From Adineta vaga (taxonomy: Eukaryota; Rotifera): 64,000 nucleotides of DNA. The notes beneath the pieces are model-generated. The model was given only the letters and a program-made list of their open reading frames with translations, searched no databases and was not told the origin of the DNA. The stretch covers positions 1,674,001 to 1,738,000 of the forward strand of contig CP075496.1 of the NCBI GenBank assembly GCA_021613535.1, in the 5' to 3' direction. This document shows, in pieces, positions 60,842 to 64,000 of this stretch. Within the stretch, counting starts at the first letter, position 1, and each line of letters begins with the position of its first letter. The position numbers were made by a program, and so were the translations under genes.

Positions 60842-61492
60842 ATGTCTTCTAATGCTCGAATAGCTAGAAATCTTGATGTTCCTATCAATCCTGATCCAAA
60901 TTCTGCTTCTCAACCATCAACAAAACCAAGTTCTTGGAAAGCATTTACTGAAACTTCTTGTTTTAAATATACAAAACTTACTTTAATTGTTATTTATGCA
61001 TTGAATATTGTTGCCTGGGGTGGTATGTTATTTCTTATATTAGTCGGTGCAGCAAATAATTCGATGCCAAATGAACAAACACGAAAGATTTGGATCGAAA
61101 TTGATTCACAAATTCTCAATGCTTTATTTTGTGTCACAGGTATTGGTCTTATTCCATGGCGTGTACGTGATCTTTATCAAGTTTATAGAGAAAAACATCG
61201 ACGTAAAGTTTTCCATCGTCATTCCTATACAACTGATCTAAGATGGATTCGAGTAATTATTTGGACTTTTATTGCGAATTCTTTATTTCAAATTGGTATG
61301 GCTGTTTGTATGTGGTCAATGGATATGTACACAAGACCTAGTTGGCTAGTTGGATTATTTGTTGGATTAGGTTGTGTATCGGGAATGTTTGCTGGTCTAG
61401 CACAATTTATACTTGGACGACAAATGAAAAAAAGAACGAAAACAGAACAAGAAAGTACTAATATAATAGATAATAACGAAAATGTAGTATAA
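60842..61492 (+). CDS. DUF2985-like multi-pass membrane protein, intronless
   Basis: A single uninterrupted exon encodes 216 residues. Order: polar N-terminus; TM1 LTLIVIYALNIVAWGGMLFLILVG; an amphipathic conserved segment IWIEIDSQILNALFCVTGIGLIPWRVRDLY; then two hydrophobic segments (VIIWTFIANSLFQIGMAVCMW; WLVGLFVGLGCVSGMFAGLAQ); and a basic/acidic tail. The EIDSQILNALFCVTGxGLIPWR...RDLY block is what I remember of the fungal DUF2985 family, whose function is unknown. It is the only multi-exon-length gene here without an intron. Both points suggest acquisition from a fungus, to be tested. Confidence 0.8.
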   Translation: MSSNARIARNLDVPINPDPNSASQPSTKPSSWKAFTETSCFKYTKLTLIVIYALNIVAWGGMLFLILVGAANNSMPNEQTRKIWIEIDSQILNALFCVTGIGLIPWRVRDLYQVYREKHRRKVFHRHSYTTDLRWIRVIIWTFIANSLFQIGMAVCMWSMDMYTRPSWLVGLFVGLGCVSGMFAGLAQFILGRQMKKRTKTEQESTNIIDNNENVV

Positions 61493-62362
61493 GTAAATAA
61501 ACGAATGAGTTGATGATATCTCATCAAGGGAGGAAAATTGGATCGTGAAATGAACATTTGATAGAAGTCAAAACTATATTCAAAATTATTTGAATTCATA
61601 CGTATATATTAATTTCTTTAAGACTTACTAAAGTTCATCTATCCCAGCGATAGTTCGTACAAGCACAAGGTGGATCCAATTTTGCATTCTTGTATTCTCA
61701 TTATATATTGAATTCATATGTTCAATCGAATATGAATACAGAATGGAAAACTTATTCTAATCGTTCTCAATCAATAAAACAAAGTCAACAATACGTCGTG
61801 AAAATCCGATTTCATTCAGTCATTATCAACAATGAGTCATGTCTTTGTGATCATTGTTCATCCTTGCGTTCTTAAATATCAAACTAGTACTAATCATTGG
61901 CAACGAATTGTATTCTTGTTACATCACACATACAAGTTAAACGATGTTTCAATCAAATACTATTCGAGAAAGACTATTCATCAATTTCCAATCAAAACAA
62001 AAATCTCTATTGTACGATACAAACATTATTTTATTCTCTAATTCACTGAATATTCATTCATCTTTGAAGTACATTATATAGAACTCTGTAATTCATGACT
62101 TTTTATTCAATTCTTCGCATTGAAAAAGTCATAAAGAAAGATTTTCGTACATAGTTTAATGTATATTAAAAAAGGTATTTTCTTCTCATTTGTACCTCAT
62201 TATTCTTCTCTTAGATTGCTAATGCGATGTTTTTTTACAATAATAAAAACATTGTCCACCTACATAATTCCATTTAGTAAAAAACCGTTTTTATTTCTCT
62301 CTTTCATCTTTATTACTTCTTATATTCATTCCAAATTCGATCGTTTGATTCTCATTCGAAAA
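61493..62362. other. intergenic region
   Basis: About 870 nt. The open frames at 61690-62041 and the in-frame extension at 62159-62362 lack coding character. No other feature seen. Confidence 0.5.
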
Positions 62363-64000
62363 ATGTCTTCATGTCTGGTGATAATCATTCTAATTCATAT
62401 CTGTTTACATCGTTCCGAAGCTTCTCCTTGTTCGGAATTAGATCTTTCAACATCAAATAAGAATACAGATGAAAATTATTCAATTCAAACGGAAAAACTT
62501 CCATCAACAAATATTCTGAAAGTTTCATTAATAAAAAAATCTATTATTTCCGATACATCTTGGTTTCTTATGGGTGCAAGTGATTCATTGAAATTAGTTG
62601 GTTCATGGCAACCATTTACTCCTATGGATGGTCAAGTTATCGATTGTTCAAGTTCATCATCTCAAATTGTAACAAATGAAAATTCATTAGTAAGAAATTC
62701 TGATCAATTACAATATGCATTCTATTGGATTCCTCCAATATCATTGAATGAACCGATCGTTTTCGTGGCAACGATTTTCTATCGAAATGAAAAAACAACA
62801 ATGACACATATTCAAAGTTTACCAATTGAAATTAATCAAAATCGATATCAAGACGTTAGTCCAAGTAAGTTCCAAAAGAATTTTTGTATTGCAAGAAAAC
62901 ATAATCTTTTCTTTTCTAGCATTTTGCGATTCATCACCTTGTCTAAATGGTGGAACATGTATTCGTGATACACAATATTCATTTTGTCGATGTGTTGCAC
63001 CATGGAATGGTGTATTTTGTGCTCTTCGTAATTTCTTTCTATTTGAATGTTTTTTCTTTTAATATTCTCTTCTTTTTTTTCTCATAGAATATTTTCATAT
63101 GATGTTAGCAAGTACTCAACCATTTACAACAGAATTTTATTTTAATACACTTAATTCTCCATCTTATACGAACTTAACAACTTCATTAACTGCCTATTTA
63201 AATTCAGCATTTAGTACACTTCCAGCTAATCGAATTTATTCAATCAATTCTGTTTCGTAAATTCTTGGTTTTTTTTGTTTTGTTTTCTAAACTAAACTTT
63301 TCTTTTCTTTTTAGGCCAAGTCCCATTGGAACATATTTATCCATCAGTGTAGCATTAACACCAACGAGTGGTTTATATACTCCTGTAATTCTTTCAGCAC
63401 TTGCAACAGCTCTTGCTCGTAATAGTACAACACCATTTGGTCATCAATTATCAATTAGTCCAACATATATAAGTAATGCTGTAACACAAGATGGAACACC
63501 ATATACATGTAAATTGATAGTTTTATTTGAATGAAGAAGTATTTGATTTTGTATTGTTATCTTTTAGCTTGTGTATTTCCATATACATTCAATTTACTTG
63601 ATTATAATTTTTGTATTCCATATCAATCAAATTTTGTTTGCTCATCAACTCGTGTTATTGATAGAAATGCGACTCTTAGTAGTCTAGATTGTTCAAGAAA
63701 TAGTTCGTTCATTTGAATTATGTATACATTTAAAAAAAAACATTTTCTCCTCCTTTCTAGTCTTTAATTATATTACCAGAGATGTATGTTTTCCAAGTAT
63801 TTGTCTCAATGGTGGTACATGTGTGAACGTCAATGGAATTGCTACTTGTAATTGTCCGGCATACTTTACGGGTAGTCGTTGCGATCAATGTAAGTTTGAT
63901 TTGATCTATTTCATTATAATTCTTTTCTTTTGTAGTATATGGTTGTAATCCAGTAACAAATTCTCAAGCAGTTACATGTGCAAATGGTGCCACTTGTGTT
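62363..64000 (+). CDS. secreted Reeler-domain and EGF-repeat protein (3' truncated)
   Basis: Exons so far: 62363-62864, 62920-63027, 63088-63256, 63315-63508, 63568-63702, 63761-63889 and 63936->64000. A signal peptide (SSCLVIIILIHICLHRSEAS) is followed by a Reeler-like domain (about residues 25-165: SLKLVGSWQPF, VIDCSS, YAFYWIPP, IVFVATIFY). Then come an EGF domain with six Cys (CDSSPCLNGGTC ... CRC ... C), a spacer of about 165 residues (exons 3-5, possibly SEA-like), a second EGF (CFPSICLNGGTC ... CNCPAYFTGSRC), and the start of a third Cys-rich unit. It is probably a surface or matrix protein. The ATG at 62363 is preferred to earlier in-frame ones because it opens the signal peptide. The gene continues beyond the window. 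Confidence 0.85.

Noticed and set aside
61690-62041. Two short plus-strand open frames
   Set aside because: No domain, signal or splice-consistent continuation; AT-rich intergenic character.
62159-62362. N-terminal extension of the Reeler/EGF gene from 62159
   Set aside because: The extension is a T-rich, patchily hydrophobic stretch; the internal ATG at 62363 opens a proper signal peptide.
1-64000. Transposons, telomeric repeats, tRNA/rRNA genes, CRISPR arrays or viral insertions
   Set aside because: Looked for terminal repeats, reverse transcriptase/transposase motifs, cloverleaf-like blocks and spaced repeats; none could be supported.

Overview
The window is nuclear DNA of a small-genome metazoan. 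It is AT-rich, genes are packed on both strands, and most introns are 45-65 nt with GT...TTTAG borders. Several proteins are animal-type orthologues (IQCB1/NPHP5, SNX13, UBAC1, TBC1D20, CMPK1, a choline transporter, ADAR, GALNT). Others look fungal-like or bacterial-like (DUF3712, DUF2985, DUF547 and Gfo/Idh/MocA families). Compact introns, foreign-looking genes that carry introns, and splice acceptors placed directly at start codons together suggest a bdelloid rotifer. That assignment is inference. I see no transposon, rRNA, tRNA or CRISPR array.

Layout. 1-748: 3' end of a secreted-type gene. 1867-14876 (+): a long coiled-coil gene, IQCB1, a UMP-CMP kinase and a two-Tudor protein, closely spaced, then a small membrane protein (15111-15706). 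16702-17985 (-): nuclear receptor. 19351-22677 (+): DUF3712-like repeat membrane protein. 24157-26397 (+): choline transporter. 26931-28203 (-): DUF547 protein whose first exon I could not find. 30539-38450 (-): C20orf96 homologue, an EF-hand-like/ubiquitin-like protein, FABP, UBAC1 and an unknown Cys/His-rich protein. 39281-39701 (+): tiny membrane protein. 40160-50078 (-): a small coiled-coil protein, MsrA, ADAR and SNX13. 50276-55900 (+): TBC1D20 and a GalNAc-transferase. 56684-60011 (+): tandem pair of Gfo/Idh/MocA oxidoreductases. 60842-61492 (+): intronless DUF2985-like membrane protein. 62363-64000 (+): start of a Reeler/EGF secreted protein.

Themes. (1) Several downstream genes sit 70-235 nt behind a same-strand neighbour, and their own 3' splice acceptor abuts or nearly abuts the ATG. 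This suggests polycistronic transcripts resolved by spliced-leader trans-splicing. (2) Candidate ciliary/centrosomal genes recur (IQCB1, C20orf96, coiled-coil proteins). (3) RNA-related functions are present (ADAR, Tudor). (4) Candidate horizontally acquired genes are interspersed, and one tandem pair shows patchy sequence homogenisation.

Gene models were built by hand by joining open frames at GT/AG borders with matching phase. Coordinates may be off by a base in places.
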